DNA of 21,952 bases from an uncultured Clostridia bacterium (lineage in GTDB: Bacteria; Bacillota; Clostridia; Christensenellales; Aristaeellaceae), in NCBI GenBank assembly GCA_937907055.1, contig CALCTW010000009.1, positions 1-21,952 on the forward strand, read 5' to 3'. The notes beneath the pieces were generated by a model that was not told where the DNA came from, searched no databases, and saw only the letters and a list, made by a program, of their open reading frames with translations. Both the position numbers and the translations under genes were made by a program. How positions within the stretch are numbered: the first letter of the stretch is position 1; each line of letters begins with the position of its first letter. Positions 1 through 8,363 of the stretch are shown here, in pieces.

Positions 1-12
1 CCGTCATTAAGC

Positions 13-46
13 CTATAAGCCCCGGTGAAATCACCGGGGCTTATAG
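13..46 (-). terminator. Strong hairpin closing the T7SS gene cluster
   Basis: A perfect inverted repeat (arms 13-28 and 31-46, effective loop about 4 nt) begins 3 bases beyond the stop codon of the last minus-strand T7SS gene. The core of each arm is GC-rich (GCCCCGG / CCGGGGC) with A/T-rich ends. The minus-strand side downstream of the stem is not a long T run, so it may terminate weakly or mainly protect the 3' end. Its position suggests the transcription unit ends here. Confidence 0.65.
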
Positions 47-49
47 TGC

Positions 50-364
50 TCATTCTTCCTTCGAACGACGCAGAACAGCGCGGGCATCCGATTCGCTCTC
101 GGCCAGCTTTCGCTTATTGGCTTCGATCAGTTCCTCAGTATTGTCGCAATATTCTTCCATCGCATGAAGCAGATGACTCAGCAGATCATTCACATAAGCG
201 GTATCCTTCTGCACTCCGAAACAGCGGTTATCTCCGGAAAGCAGTTCGTGATACTTCAGGCTCCTGACCTTGCTGTTCAATTCATATGCGATTCTCGACT
301 CCTCACGGGTCTCCGTCAGGTGATCCCGAAGGGCCGGTACATTCACATAAATATCGCTTGTCAT
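50..364 (-). CDS. Small helical T7SS-associated protein, last gene of cluster
   Basis: This 104-residue protein matches no family I can name. It reads as mostly charged alpha helix: residues 8-40 and 55-104 carry heptad-like hydrophobic spacing, and the C-terminus is very acidic and basic (ends KEE). It has two cysteines, no signal peptide and no membrane segment. Size and helical character fit the small partner or chaperone proteins encoded beside T7SS substrates, for example the helical partners of LXG toxins, but this rests on context. The ATG lies 5 nt after the TAA of the preceding gene, with only a weak GGAT-type ribosome site, so translational coupling is likely. The hairpin at 13-46 follows directly. 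Confidence 0.75.
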   Translation of the reverse strand: MTSDIYVNVPALRDHLTETREESRIAYELNSKVRSLKYHELLSGDNRCFGVQKDTAYVNDLLSHLLHAMEEYCDNTEELIEANKRKLAESESDARAVLRRSKEE

Positions 365-369
365 TCAGC

Positions 370-732
370 TTATCCGAGCAGAGACGCAACCTTCGCGGCG
401 GCCTTCACGCCGGCAACGGCGGTTTCAACGCTCTGGGAGAATGTGTTCTTCACAGTATCGCCGATGTTGTTCATCGAGTCAATTGCAGCTTGAACAGCCG
501 CCTTTCTGTCTTCAGTAGCCTTGATGGATTCGTTCAGCGAAGCAATGTTCTGTTCGCCGTTAGCAGAAAGCAGATCGAAAGCATCATCAGTCTCATCCAT
601 AACATCGGTCAGGTTGGCCAGATGCTGCTGATATTCGGCCCTCAGCGCTTCCATTTCATTTAGACAATTATCCAAAAGGTCGACCTTACCCTGATATTCA
701 TCAACCTTACCCTTCAAAAGAAATCCTGCCAT
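370..732 (-). CDS. ESAT-6/WXG100-size secreted helical protein, putative T7SS substrate
   Basis: This 120-residue protein is predicted entirely helical. There is a long amphipathic stretch at about residues 5-50 and 57-90, then an Ala/Val-rich C-terminal segment (92-120) ending AAAKVASLLG. It has no cysteine, no tryptophan, no Sec signal and no WXG motif. Its size and helical-hairpin character match WXG100-superfamily T7SS substrates, and it sits in a run of similar small genes behind essC. The C-terminal tail resembles that of the neighbour at 762-1067 (ends NAIGSIFG): both finish with a small hydrophobic patch and a terminal glycine. AGGAG lies about 11 nt before the ATG. Identity as a substrate is inferred from neighbourhood and shape, not from a diagnostic motif. 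Confidence 0.78.
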   Translation of the reverse strand: MAGFLLKGKVDEYQGKVDLLDNCLNEMEALRAEYQQHLANLTDVMDETDDAFDLLSANGEQNIASLNESIKATEDRKAAVQAAIDSMNNIGDTVKNTFSQSVETAVAGVKAAAKVASLLG

Positions 733-761
733 TTTTCTGTTCTCCTTTCAATCTTTCAGAA

Positions 762-1067
762 TCAGCCAAAAATGCTGCCGATAGCGTTAAGAACATTACC
801 AACGGTATCAACAACTGCGTTGATCGTATCGCTGATGGTGTTCGCGATGTTCTCCATCACTTCCATAACCGCGGTAGCAAAGTTCAACATAGCTGTCGCA
901 GTATCCACCAGTTTTAGAACGATATCACCCTCGCTCTCGTTCTTGATGCTCTCCAGAATATGTCCGACCATATCGTTCAGTTCTTTCGCCCTCTTATTCA
1001 ACTGATTGGCCGTCGCAACCCAAGCTTTGGCATCTCCTTCGTTCTTGAAAGCTAATGTACTTGCCAT
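762..1067 (-). CDS. WXG100-like T7SS substrate lacking the Trp-X-Gly turn
   Basis: This 101-residue all-helical protein is the size of an EsxA-type WXG100 protein. Helix 1 spans about residues 9-43 and helix 2 about 48-98. The turn between them, where WXG normally lies, reads NESEGD, so the glycine is kept but the tryptophan is not. The only Trp is W16 in helix 1. The second helix is unusually hydrophobic (Val, Ile, Ala, Met) and ends with a GSIFG tail. There is no Sec signal. A GGGGG-type ribosome site lies about 9 nt before the ATG. The 163-bp gap upstream is the largest inside the cluster, so this gene could also have its own promoter, but I see no convincing -35/-10 pair. Confidence 0.8.
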   Translation of the reverse strand: MASTLAFKNEGDAKAWVATANQLNKRAKELNDMVGHILESIKNESEGDIVLKLVDTATAMLNFATAVMEVMENIANTISDTINAVVDTVGNVLNAIGSIFG

Positions 1068-1230
1068 TTGGAATACCCCCTTTTAATTTTCAGCGATGTT
1101 TACACCGCCTTTTTTCTATCTCCAATTAGTTGTATATGTTTCCGTCTACCGTACCGTAGAAATCACACATACAAACTAAAGGTCCACGATTCTCCAATGT
1201 TTCCCGGTGCTGTTTCTTAAGCCACGTGAT

Positions 1231-1461
1231 TCAGCCACCCTGCAGATTTTCCACAACGACCACATCGCTGTAGATCTCCTCAAGACCGTTGTTCACAAAT
1301 TCCAGATGGCGAACCGCCTCATTGATTGCCCTCACATAAGCGGTCTGAACATCACCGTGCACCGCATCTTCAATACCCGCGGCATCCTGCTTCAGCTTTG
1401 CCTTCAGACGTTTGCATAGATAAATGCATTCTCCGACCGCGTTTGATGTTTCATTTGCCAT
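1231..1461 (-). CDS. Small helical-hairpin T7SS-cluster protein
   Basis: A 76-residue protein from the ATG at 1461; a GTG at 1464 would add one residue. The ATG is preferred because GAGG lies 7 nt before it and overlaps the TGA stop of the EsaB-like gene upstream, a typical coupled arrangement. Sequence features are two cysteines (ECIYLC), a basic patch (KRLKAKLK), a predicted second helix from about residue 37 to 66, and a C-terminal GG. There is no WXG motif, signal peptide or membrane segment. I do not recognise the family. Being squeezed between esaB and the WXG100-like genes makes a role as T7SS substrate partner or small cytosolic factor plausible. Confidence 0.75.
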   Translation of the reverse strand: MANETSNAVGECIYLCKRLKAKLKQDAAGIEDAVHGDVQTAYVRAINEAVRHLEFVNNGLEEIYSDVVVVENLQGG

Positions 1462-1470
1462 CACGCCACC

Positions 1471-1722
1471 TCACATCAATACCAGCTGATCGCCGTCCTG
1501 AATGGGATAATCCTTCAGTAACCGATCCGGATGCAGAACAGCATTCAAGGAGCGGACGATGATCTTTTCATTCCCCGTCCTGTAATACTTGCCGCTCTGG
1601 ATCACCGAAAGACCCTCCAGCACCACATTGATCACAGATCTCACGGTCAGATCGACCGGGATGAACAGGTCATAAGAGACTTCGATCTCCGGAACGTACA
1701 GATTGACCAATACTTTCTCCAT
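1471..1722 (-). CDS. esaB: EsaB/YukD-like ubiquitin-fold T7SS protein
   Basis: The 83-residue protein fits the EsaB/YukD family: a ubiquitin-like beta-grasp fold with a first strand VLVNLYVPEIE, a lysine/arginine-poor helix (VRSVINVVLEGL), and a closing pattern LHPDRLLKDYPIQDGDQLVLM that parallels the L..(L)..GI.DGD.L.L end typical of the fold. YukD/EsaB proteins are conserved accessory parts of Bacillota T7SS. They act in the cytoplasm and do not form conjugates in the way eukaryotic ubiquitin does. The ATG is 15 nt after the essC stop codon and the next gene overlaps its ribosome site with this stop, so the three genes are tightly coupled. The adjacent essC makes the assignment firm. Confidence 0.9.
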   Translation of the reverse strand: MEKVLVNLYVPEIEVSYDLFIPVDLTVRSVINVVLEGLSVIQSGKYYRTGNEKIIVRSLNAVLHPDRLLKDYPIQDGDQLVLM

Positions 1723-1737
1723 CTGCTGTCACCCGCC

Positions 1738-4700
1738 TTAAACGATCGATTCATCATCCGGATCATGCTGTTCTTCCACAGCATAATCGCACGGAATATG
1801 CATCCGGTAGAATTCATCCCGATACTTCATCATATACTTTGTCGGATCCGAATGCGGATGAGTGATTTTTCTCATATCATTGGTCACCTGAGTCACGGTA
1901 ATTTTATCATATCTTCCGCCGAAAAGCAAGAGGAATTGTTCCTTGCACAGCGCTTTTGATATGCCGTAAACACCCACTTTATCCGCGTCCTCCGGATAAT
2001 ACAGACCAGCGAAGTAGATATTGTAGCCCTTCGTCCGCTCGATCAGCATTTCGATCGCGGCGCTCACATCCGAGTCCGGACTGTTCGCGCAAAGATCCAG
2101 CACGCTCTCAAAAATGAACAGACGCGGAGTCGTCTTCTCAAATACATATTTGGCCGCCTTCAGAATGCGACCCTTGTCCGTGGACGGGATCTCATAAGTC
2201 GCGCAGTATTCATCACGGAATACATTCCGCGCGGCGATCTCCTCCTGAAGAAGTTCATTGAAGCGCGCGATCCCTTCCTCAGAGGAATTCAGATACTCGA
2301 TGCTGTCCGGGAAGATCGCGCGAAGCTCGCCCTCCTGCCTGGAGGAGAAAAGGCTGCCGGAATTGCGGGTAAGCACCGTCACCGCCATGTGATCGCGCTT
2401 CGCCGCGGTCAGCAGATTGGCCAGCACCGGCTTGACTCCATTCGGGTTTCCGAAGTACAGGCCCATATTATGCAGTTGCTTCAGCGGGATCGCCACTTCC
2501 GCGGCGGTATCCCGGTTAAAGCCCAGCGGGATCCGGTTCGGCTTCATGCTGTCGCACAGGCTCTGATAGGTAAGCGTTTCATCCACCACCGGCAGCGGCT
2601 TGGCGTGGGTGGCATAGCCCTTGCTTTCGCAGATCTTTCTCAGGCGTTCCTTCATCGCCGCGGAACGGTCTTTCTCAGTCAGATCTGTATCCGGAATCGC
2701 CACATGGTACTCATAGGCATTGTCATCGATCACACAGTAGCCTGTACCCACCATGGCTGTGGGAACACCGCCCGCTTTTCTGGCCAGAATATCACCGTAG
2801 TCATACTTATCCTTAGCCTGGAGCGCCACACGGTAGTCCACTTCCTGACGGCCTTTCGCGGAGATCTCATTCATATGGTTGATCGATATGATCACATGTA
2901 TGCCATAAGGTGCCAGTTCGCGCATGAGCTGATGGATGTTCAGATTAAAATTTGTACCCGACTCGAAGTTGGTGATATTCGTATAGCCGTCAATGATGAA
3001 CAGAATATACGGCAGCTTCTTCACCTGTCTGTAAGCCTCAAAGTTGCTGACATCCATCTCCTTGAACAGCTTTTTGCGCTCCTCCACCTCATTCTGCAGC
3101 AGTTCGATGACACGGCTGAAATCCCGTTCATCGTTTTCCGTCAGGTACGCGCCGCAATGCGGCATGGACTTCATGGCGTTCATCGCGCCGCCCGAAAGAT
3201 CCAGAATGTAGTACCACAGATCCTCCGGCGAATACTGCCGCACCAGCGAATACAGCATGGTGCGCAGGAAGGTGCTCTTACCGGAACCGGCATTGCCGCA
3301 GATCAGCATATGATGGAAGGTGTTGAGGGCGATGTCATAGGTCATGCGGCGCTGCTTCTCCGGGTCATCCGCGGGACCGATAAAGGCAGTCACATGCTCA
3401 TCCAGCTCATGCGGGAAGCTGTTGAAGGCATCCTCATATTCGATCAGCTGCGGCAGCGGATCCATCCACAGGCGCTTGGGCAGGATGTTTTCTTCCTTCG
3501 CAAGGTCGGAAAGGTACTGAACGATGGCCACCAGCTGCTTTTTATCCGTCTTGGTCACATTCACCTTGGGCTTCGCGTTCAATGTCACCTGACCGGTCGC
3601 GTCCAGGAAATCGATGCTGTCATCCGTTTGGGAAACAGCTTCCTCCTGCGGCAGATAATCCGCGCCGCACCAGGCAGACTGGCCCATGGCAAAATACTCA
3701 TTATGACCCACTTGCAGGTAGAAACGGCCCGTATCCTTCAGTTCGGCCGCCTCGGGGCGCTTCAGCATCTCGCGGCTGTCATTGGCGTCCTGCACCTTCA
3801 GACAGACACGGAACTTGGTATTACTCCAGATCTGGTCATTCACAACACCGGTTGGCTTCTGGGTGGCCAGAATCAGGTGAACACCCAGGCTTCGGCCGAT
3901 ACGCGCGGTGGAGATCAGGGCGTCCATGAATTCCGGTTCCTGCTTTTTCAGTTCGGCAAATTCGTCCGCGATCAGGAACAGATGCGGCATGGGCTCGGGC
4001 ACTTTTCCGGCACGATAGAGCTTCTGATAATCATAGATGTCCATCGTACCTTCATCGTTCATACTCTTCGCTACATTGAAGACCGCCTGACGGCGCTTCA
4101 GTTCGCTGTTGATCGAAGTCATGGAACGCTGGATGGCCGCGCCGTCCAGGTTAGTGATCGTACCCACCACGTGCGGCAGATGCAGATCACGCTTGGGGTC
4201 ATCAAAGGCTGTGGCCAGTCCGCCACCCTTATAGTCAATAAGGACGAAGGCCACTTCATCGGGGCTGTAGTTGACAGCCAGCGACAGAATATAGGTAATG
4301 ATAAACTCAGATTTACCGGAACCGGTCGTACCGGCGATCAGGCCGTGCGGGCCCTGACGCTTCTGATGCAGATCCAGATAGAAATGCTCGCCGTCCGTGC
4401 CGACGCCGATCTCCGTCGCCAGCGATTTCATTGGGTTGCTGTTCTTCCATCTTGTCAGAGGGTTCAGGTATTCCACCTTGCCCGCGCCGAACATTTCAAG
4501 GAAGGTATAGGTCTTGGGCAGGGTAAAGGATTTACCGGCGGTCTTCAGCTTGGTCTTCATCAGATAACGAAGCCCAGCCCTGGCCTTTTCCTTGTCATAG
4601 GTCTCGGTGGTAAAATGGATATCCGCGTCTTCGTTCTGCGCCAGGTCGATCATCACGCCGTTCTTGCGTGTCATTTTTACAAGACAGGTCGTTTCCTTCA

Positions 4701-6429
4701 GCGCGGTGCCGAACGCGGTAATAATGGAGATGCCGGGACATGCCTTGGCGGACAGGATATCCTTGGTCAGCTCAATGCAGTCCAGCAGATCCTTATTGAA
4801 GGCAAACACCACATAGGAGGGATTGTATTTTTCCTTGCCGAGGGAGGCGATATTCTTCTCTTCAAAGCGTTCGCCGATCTTCTTTTTCAGATATTCGCCG
4901 ATGGCGCAGGCCCCGGCCTTATTGCTGCCGATGAAGCGGAATTCCCGCAGATCATCCCAGAAATGCGGCACATAATGAAGCTGCGCCATCTCATCGGCGA
5001 TATAGGAATAATCCGCCTCATCGCCCAGAATGATGATCTTGGTTTCATCATAGCTGTGCGAGAAGCACAGATGCAGGATCATATTCAGGCAGACGCGCTG
5101 GGTGTACATGGGGGTGCCCACCATGCCGGTGATGAAATGCTGCTTCAGGGACAGCATGACCGGCGCCTTGCGCAGGCTGTAATCTCGCCCGGCCACCTCG
5201 CGCATTTCCTCGTTCAGCATGTCGGTTTCCAGTTCAAAATCCTCTTTGGGATATTCGATCTCCGCCTTCATCCTGATGGTACCGGAGCCGATCCTGAGGT
5301 CAAGGAAATCCTCATCCACATAACGGCGTTCCCACAGCCGTTCCAGACGGGCGGGATCCCCCGTGATATCCACCACTGCCTCCAGCGGCGGATAGATCTC
5401 ATTCAGCGTCTTTTCTTCAAAATCACGCTCGTTATACAGTTCTTCTTCTTTCTTAGTCAGATACTCCCGATAAAGGATCAGACGTTTTTCGTCATACTCC
5501 TTCTTTTCCTTTTCGCTGTAACCCTGATTAACCATCGGCATCAGCATGGATGACAACGCCATGGTCACATTGCCGCTCATCAGTGCGCGGCTACCGGTCA
5601 TCATCGTGTTGCCCACACGTAGCATCAGCGGCATTTTCCCCGCGCCCGAGGAAGACGGCGGACCGCTGATCTCGATCTTTTTTTCCTCCAGCTTGCTCTT
5701 GCGCCTCGGCAGACGGTCAAACAGGCCTTCCTCTTCATCATCGGTTTTGATCGGCGCGTAATCCACATCCAGCTCGGAAGAAACAACACTGATCTGATCA
5801 TTGGAGATCCACACCGTGCCGCCGGTCTTGTTGATGCTGATGAATCCGGCGCCGATAATGACGCGCAGACCCAGAATATAGATCACATCACCCGGCATGA
5901 CCGCCGCTTCGCGGATATAGGTGCCGTTCAGATAAGTGCCGTTTGTGCTGTCCTCATCGCGGATATACAGCACACCATCCTTATGCAGCAGGCGCGCGTG
6001 ATTGCGGCTGACATAATGATTTTCATAAACGATGGTATTGCCGCTGTCACGGCCGATGGTGATATCACACATTTCGGGAAGGGTATAGTGAACAAACTTG
6101 GCTTCCTGTTCCTTTTCCTCTTCCGTATATACGATATAACGCTGATCACCGTAGGTGACACCGATCAGATATTCACTGTCCAGCGGGATCTGCTCACCAA
6201 TGTCCGTCTCATCCTTGTAGAGACGCACACCTTTTCCGGCCTTCAGCACCCACGCGCCGTTTTCGACCACGATGCTCACCGGCACGGAGCAGTTTTTGCC
6301 GTTCGTAGCGGCAAAGCGATACTTGCCCTCCCGTTTGGCGGGCAGGGATACGCTGTACATCATACCGCGAATGCCCAGCAGATCCGCGCGCATCGCGCCG
6401 GTCACACCGGCATGGGTCTCATTTTCCAT
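1738..6429 (-). CDS. essC: Type VII secretion ATPase EssC (FHA plus FtsK/SpoIIIE domains)
   Basis: This 1563-residue protein is the motor of a Bacillota-type T7SS. It has a degenerate FHA-like region at about 20-95, then a clear FHA domain at about 115-200 with GR (126-127), SRNHA (141-145) and STNGTYLNG (161-169), the phosphothreonine-reading signature. The first FtsK/SpoIIIE module has Walker A GTTGSGKS (700-707), VLIDYKGGG near 729-737 and ADEF at 821-824. The second has Walker A GNAGSGKS (1045-1052), but its late Walker B-like strand reads FIIDG with no Glu after the Asp (1147). The third module (about 1300-1540) has only GNPNGVKP where Walker A should be. The membrane anchor between FHA and ATPase is very weak: residues 264-300 are Met-rich with no clear pair of transmembrane helices. 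GGAGG lies 7 nt before the ATG. I see no convincing promoter in the 229 bp upstream. Confidence 0.95.
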   Translation of the reverse strand: MENETHAGVTGAMRADLLGIRGMMYSVSLPAKREGKYRFAATNGKNCSVPVSIVVENGAWVLKAGKGVRLYKDETDIGEQIPLDSEYLIGVTYGDQRYIVYTEEEKEQEAKFVHYTLPEMCDITIGRDSGNTIVYENHYVSRNHARLLHKDGVLYIRDEDSTNGTYLNGTYIREAAVMPGDVIYILGLRVIIGAGFISINKTGGTVWISNDQISVVSSELDVDYAPIKTDDEEEGLFDRLPRRKSKLEEKKIEISGPPSSSGAGKMPLMLRVGNTMMTGSRALMSGNVTMALSSMLMPMVNQGYSEKEKKEYDEKRLILYREYLTKKEEELYNERDFEEKTLNEIYPPLEAVVDITGDPARLERLWERRYVDEDFLDLRIGSGTIRMKAEIEYPKEDFELETDMLNEEMREVAGRDYSLRKAPVMLSLKQHFITGMVGTPMYTQRVCLNMILHLCFSHSYDETKIIILGDEADYSYIADEMAQLHYVPHFWDDLREFRFIGSNKAGACAIGEYLKKKIGERFEEKNIASLGKEKYNPSYVVFAFNKDLLDCIELTKDILSAKACPGISIITAFGTALKETTCLVKMTRKNGVMIDLAQNEDADIHFTTETYDKEKARAGLRYLMKTKLKTAGKSFTLPKTYTFLEMFGAGKVEYLNPLTRWKNSNPMKSLATEIGVGTDGEHFYLDLHQKRQGPHGLIAGTTGSGKSEFIITYILSLAVNYSPDEVAFVLIDYKGGGLATAFDDPKRDLHLPHVVGTITNLDGAAIQRSMTSINSELKRRQAVFNVAKSMNDEGTMDIYDYQKLYRAGKVPEPMPHLFLIADEFAELKKQEPEFMDALISTARIGRSLGVHLILATQKPTGVVNDQIWSNTKFRVCLKVQDANDSREMLKRPEAAELKDTGRFYLQVGHNEYFAMGQSAWCGADYLPQEEAVSQTDDSIDFLDATGQVTLNAKPKVNVTKTDKKQLVAIVQYLSDLAKEENILPKRLWMDPLPQLIEYEDAFNSFPHELDEHVTAFIGPADDPEKQRRMTYDIALNTFHHMLICGNAGSGKSTFLRTMLYSLVRQYSPEDLWYYILDLSGGAMNAMKSMPHCGAYLTENDERDFSRVIELLQNEVEERKKLFKEMDVSNFEAYRQVKKLPYILFIIDGYTNITNFESGTNFNLNIHQLMRELAPYGIHVIISINHMNEISAKGRQEVDYRVALQAKDKYDYGDILARKAGGVPTAMVGTGYCVIDDNAYEYHVAIPDTDLTEKDRSAAMKERLRKICESKGYATHAKPLPVVDETLTYQSLCDSMKPNRIPLGFNRDTAAEVAIPLKQLHNMGLYFGNPNGVKPVLANLLTAAKRDHMAVTVLTRNSGSLFSSRQEGELRAIFPDSIEYLNSSEEGIARFNELLQEEIAARNVFRDEYCATYEIPSTDKGRILKAAKYVFEKTTPRLFIFESVLDLCANSPDSDVSAAIEMLIERTKGYNIYFAGLYYPEDADKVGVYGISKALCKEQFLLLFGGRYDKITVTQVTNDMRKITHPHSDPTKYMMKYRDEFYRMHIPCDYAVEEQHDPDDESIV

Positions 6430-6588
6430 AGGGATTCCTCCGATCGGTCTTTGATGATTCAGGGATTGCTTAGTTTATGTATTGTTATCGTTTATTTTGT
6501 GATGACCCTTGATCCGTCTTTTTGAATTTCCCTTTCTCCTTCCCCATACCACCACCATTGGCGACGACACAAGGAGCACGGAACCTTT

Positions 6589-6637
6589 CAGCCATTGATT
6601 CGCGGCTTCGCCGCGGAATACGAGACATTGATGGCTG
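6589..6637. repeat. Nested inverted repeat between essC and the DUF6273-like genes
   Basis: A CGCGGC-TTC-GCCGCG hairpin (6601-6615) sits inside an outer inverted repeat CAGCCAT (6589-6595) / ATGGCTG (6631-6637), with CATTGAT also repeated directly within it. It lies 22 bp beyond the stop of the minus-strand gene at 6659. There is no T tract, so it is a candidate weak terminator or RNA-stabilising structure, not a clear intrinsic terminator. The rest of the 229-bp gap is A/T-rich toward essC and holds no promoter I would defend. Confidence 0.45.
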
Positions 6638-6658
6638 TGGGCGCATTCGATTAAGGAT

Positions 6659-8269
6659 TCAAGGGATCAGATTCAGATCAATATACAAAGCGGGGCGAAC
6701 GGCACCAAGATTGCGAACCACATCGCTGCCAATGGTATTGACAGCACCATTGTAATTCACACAGGCGGCATAATTACCATAGATGCCGGGCGAGCGAAGC
6801 CACCACCAGCAGTTCCCATTGCTCGCCTTGTAGGCGTTTTGCGCCACTGCATAGGCCGTCGGTATGCACTTACGGTCAGTATAATTCCTGACGTATTTGT
6901 TAATCTCAGTGATGCTCAGCATGAACACCTTATCCTGAGTGGCATTGCCGGGAGCAGTTCTGTAATCCGGATTCTTATCCGCGCTCACTGTCACTGTGGG
7001 GATCATCTTCCGCTCTTCCGCACTGAATGCCGCTTTGATGAATTCGTTATTCAGCCACGCACGAAGGGAACTCTTTTCCCATGTGATATCTGTCTCCGCT
7101 GTGTGATACTGCTTGCAATCCAGCGCGTATTTGCTGATTAACAGTGCGCGGTTCGTGTTCTTGTCTACATACAGCACCAGCCATTCAACCGGTTCCTTGC
7201 CGTTAGCGGTGTTGTTATCCTGTTCATAAACACCAAAAATAAAGATATCACCTTTCTCTATCCTCGGCAGAACTTTGCCTTCTGTTTTTCCGCATATTTT
7301 GCAAGTCTTCGGCGTTTCATAAGTAGCATTTTTCCATTGATGGTCGATTGCCGGTATACTGCTGCCGGACTCAATTTTCTTATTGCATCCTTTGCAGTAT
7401 TTGTCACCGGTGGAACCGGCTGCCGTGCAGGTCGCGGCCTTCTGATTGCGGATCTCTGTCCCGCCGGTGTGATTAGTGCTGTCCTTGGCGATCGTCACGG
7501 TTTCCGTTTTACCGCATACCATGCATGTGCGCAGCTTTTCACCTGTCGTATTACAGGTTGCCGCTTTGGTGATCTTTTCTTCCCATGTATGCGCATTGCC
7601 GCACTTGCCGGGCTCATAACCCAGTTTTCTGATAATGTAGCTGATGCTGATTTCCGCGTCCGCGTAAGAACGGCACTGCATGAAATACGCGTACGCTTCC
7701 TCCAGCTTTCCGGCGTTCATCAGTTCAGTGGCTTTCTGATAAACAGAAGCATAGAGCGATTCTGTCATTCTCATGCGCCGCTCCATCGCGTCAAAGAAAG
7801 AAATGCACTTGGCATAACACGCGATCGCGGTATCATTGTCACCCTGACTTTCAGCCATGCGCCCGTTATAGTAATTCTGCAATTCCTCAGGCGCTGCGAT
7901 AGCAGAAGTGCATTCGTCCTTTGTGTATTTGACAAACTTTTCATTCAGGCACAGGCTTTCAAGATACATTTCCGTATGCCAGTCACTGAAATCATTCTCT
8001 TCGATCTTCAGCAGTACAAAAGCATAATAGCTCAGTTCCTTGCTGAAATTGTAATTACCCAGTTCCTCCAGATCGGCCAGGATCGCGTTCAGCCGCGCCA
8101 CGCCGTCCCGGCTCTCTTCCGGGCTTTCCAGATAGCTCTCCAGCTCCTCCAGCGCGGTGCTGTACATGTTTTCCTTTTCCGTGCTGGTCAGGGCCAATGC
8201 ATTGCCCAAAAGAATGATGCTCATCACAAGCACCAGCAGAACAGAACCCATTACCTTCAACTGTTTCAT
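6659..8269 (-). CDS. Secreted DUF6273-like protein with CxxC repeats (paralogue 1)
   Basis: A 536-residue exported protein. A Sec signal peptide (residues 1-26, hydrophobic VLLVLVMSIILLGNALA) precedes a helical TPR-like region (about 28-215) with motifs such as KLEEAYAYFMQCRSYADAE. Residues 223-330 hold a cysteine-rich spacer: several 'ATCT..G...CK/MVCGKTE' units like those in clostridial surface proteins (CxxC pairs at 249/252, 292/295 and 323/326). The C-terminal 340-536 is DUF6273-like: GDIFIFGVYEQDN, EWLVL, SLRAWLNNEF, then CWWWLRSPG (487-495) and VRPALYIDL. It is the only one of three neighbouring paralogues with the expanded Cys spacer. GGAGGAG lies just 2 nt before the ATG, slightly close. 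Function is unknown; the DUF6273 module resembles carbohydrate- or ligand-binding C-type-lectin/sulfatase-modifying-factor folds, so extracellular binding is an inference. Confidence 0.88.
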   Translation of the reverse strand: MKQLKVMGSVLLVLVMSIILLGNALALTSTEKENMYSTALEELESYLESPEESRDGVARLNAILADLEELGNYNFSKELSYYAFVLLKIEENDFSDWHTEMYLESLCLNEKFVKYTKDECTSAIAAPEELQNYYNGRMAESQGDNDTAIACYAKCISFFDAMERRMRMTESLYASVYQKATELMNAGKLEEAYAYFMQCRSYADAEISISYIIRKLGYEPGKCGNAHTWEEKITKAATCNTTGEKLRTCMVCGKTETVTIAKDSTNHTGGTEIRNQKAATCTAAGSTGDKYCKGCNKKIESGSSIPAIDHQWKNATYETPKTCKICGKTEGKVLPRIEKGDIFIFGVYEQDNNTANGKEPVEWLVLYVDKNTNRALLISKYALDCKQYHTAETDITWEKSSLRAWLNNEFIKAAFSAEERKMIPTVTVSADKNPDYRTAPGNATQDKVFMLSITEINKYVRNYTDRKCIPTAYAVAQNAYKASNGNCWWWLRSPGIYGNYAACVNYNGAVNTIGSDVVRNLGAVRPALYIDLNLIP

Positions 8270-8312
8270 AACTCCTCCGGAAAGATATCATTTTTCACTG
8301 CTTGCACAGGGC
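8115..8312 (-). repeat. Duplicated 5' end block, copy A
   Basis: This 198-bp stretch matches 9568-9765 with about 11 differences by eye. It covers the start of paralogue 1 (signal peptide and first helix) plus about 43 bp upstream of its ATG, including the ribosome site and the AT-rich leader ATATCATTTTTCACTGCTTG. The match ends sharply at the GGGC after position 8309. Confidence 0.85.
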
Positions 8313-8363
8313 AAGGCAGGGCTTGACAGAACAAGGGGGATCGGCACCAATACTTCACAGAAT

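Noticed and set aside
1068..1230. Promoter for the WXG100-like genes in the 163-bp gap
   Set aside because: TATACA-like -10 boxes are present on the minus strand but none has an acceptable -35 at 16-18 nt.
2389..5553. A 1054-codon open frame on the plus strand opposite essC
   Set aside because: It is the antisense shadow of a long gene with G/C-rich third positions. It has no family motif and no ribosome site, and is rich in His, Arg and Gln as such shadows are. The essC frame carries all expected motifs.
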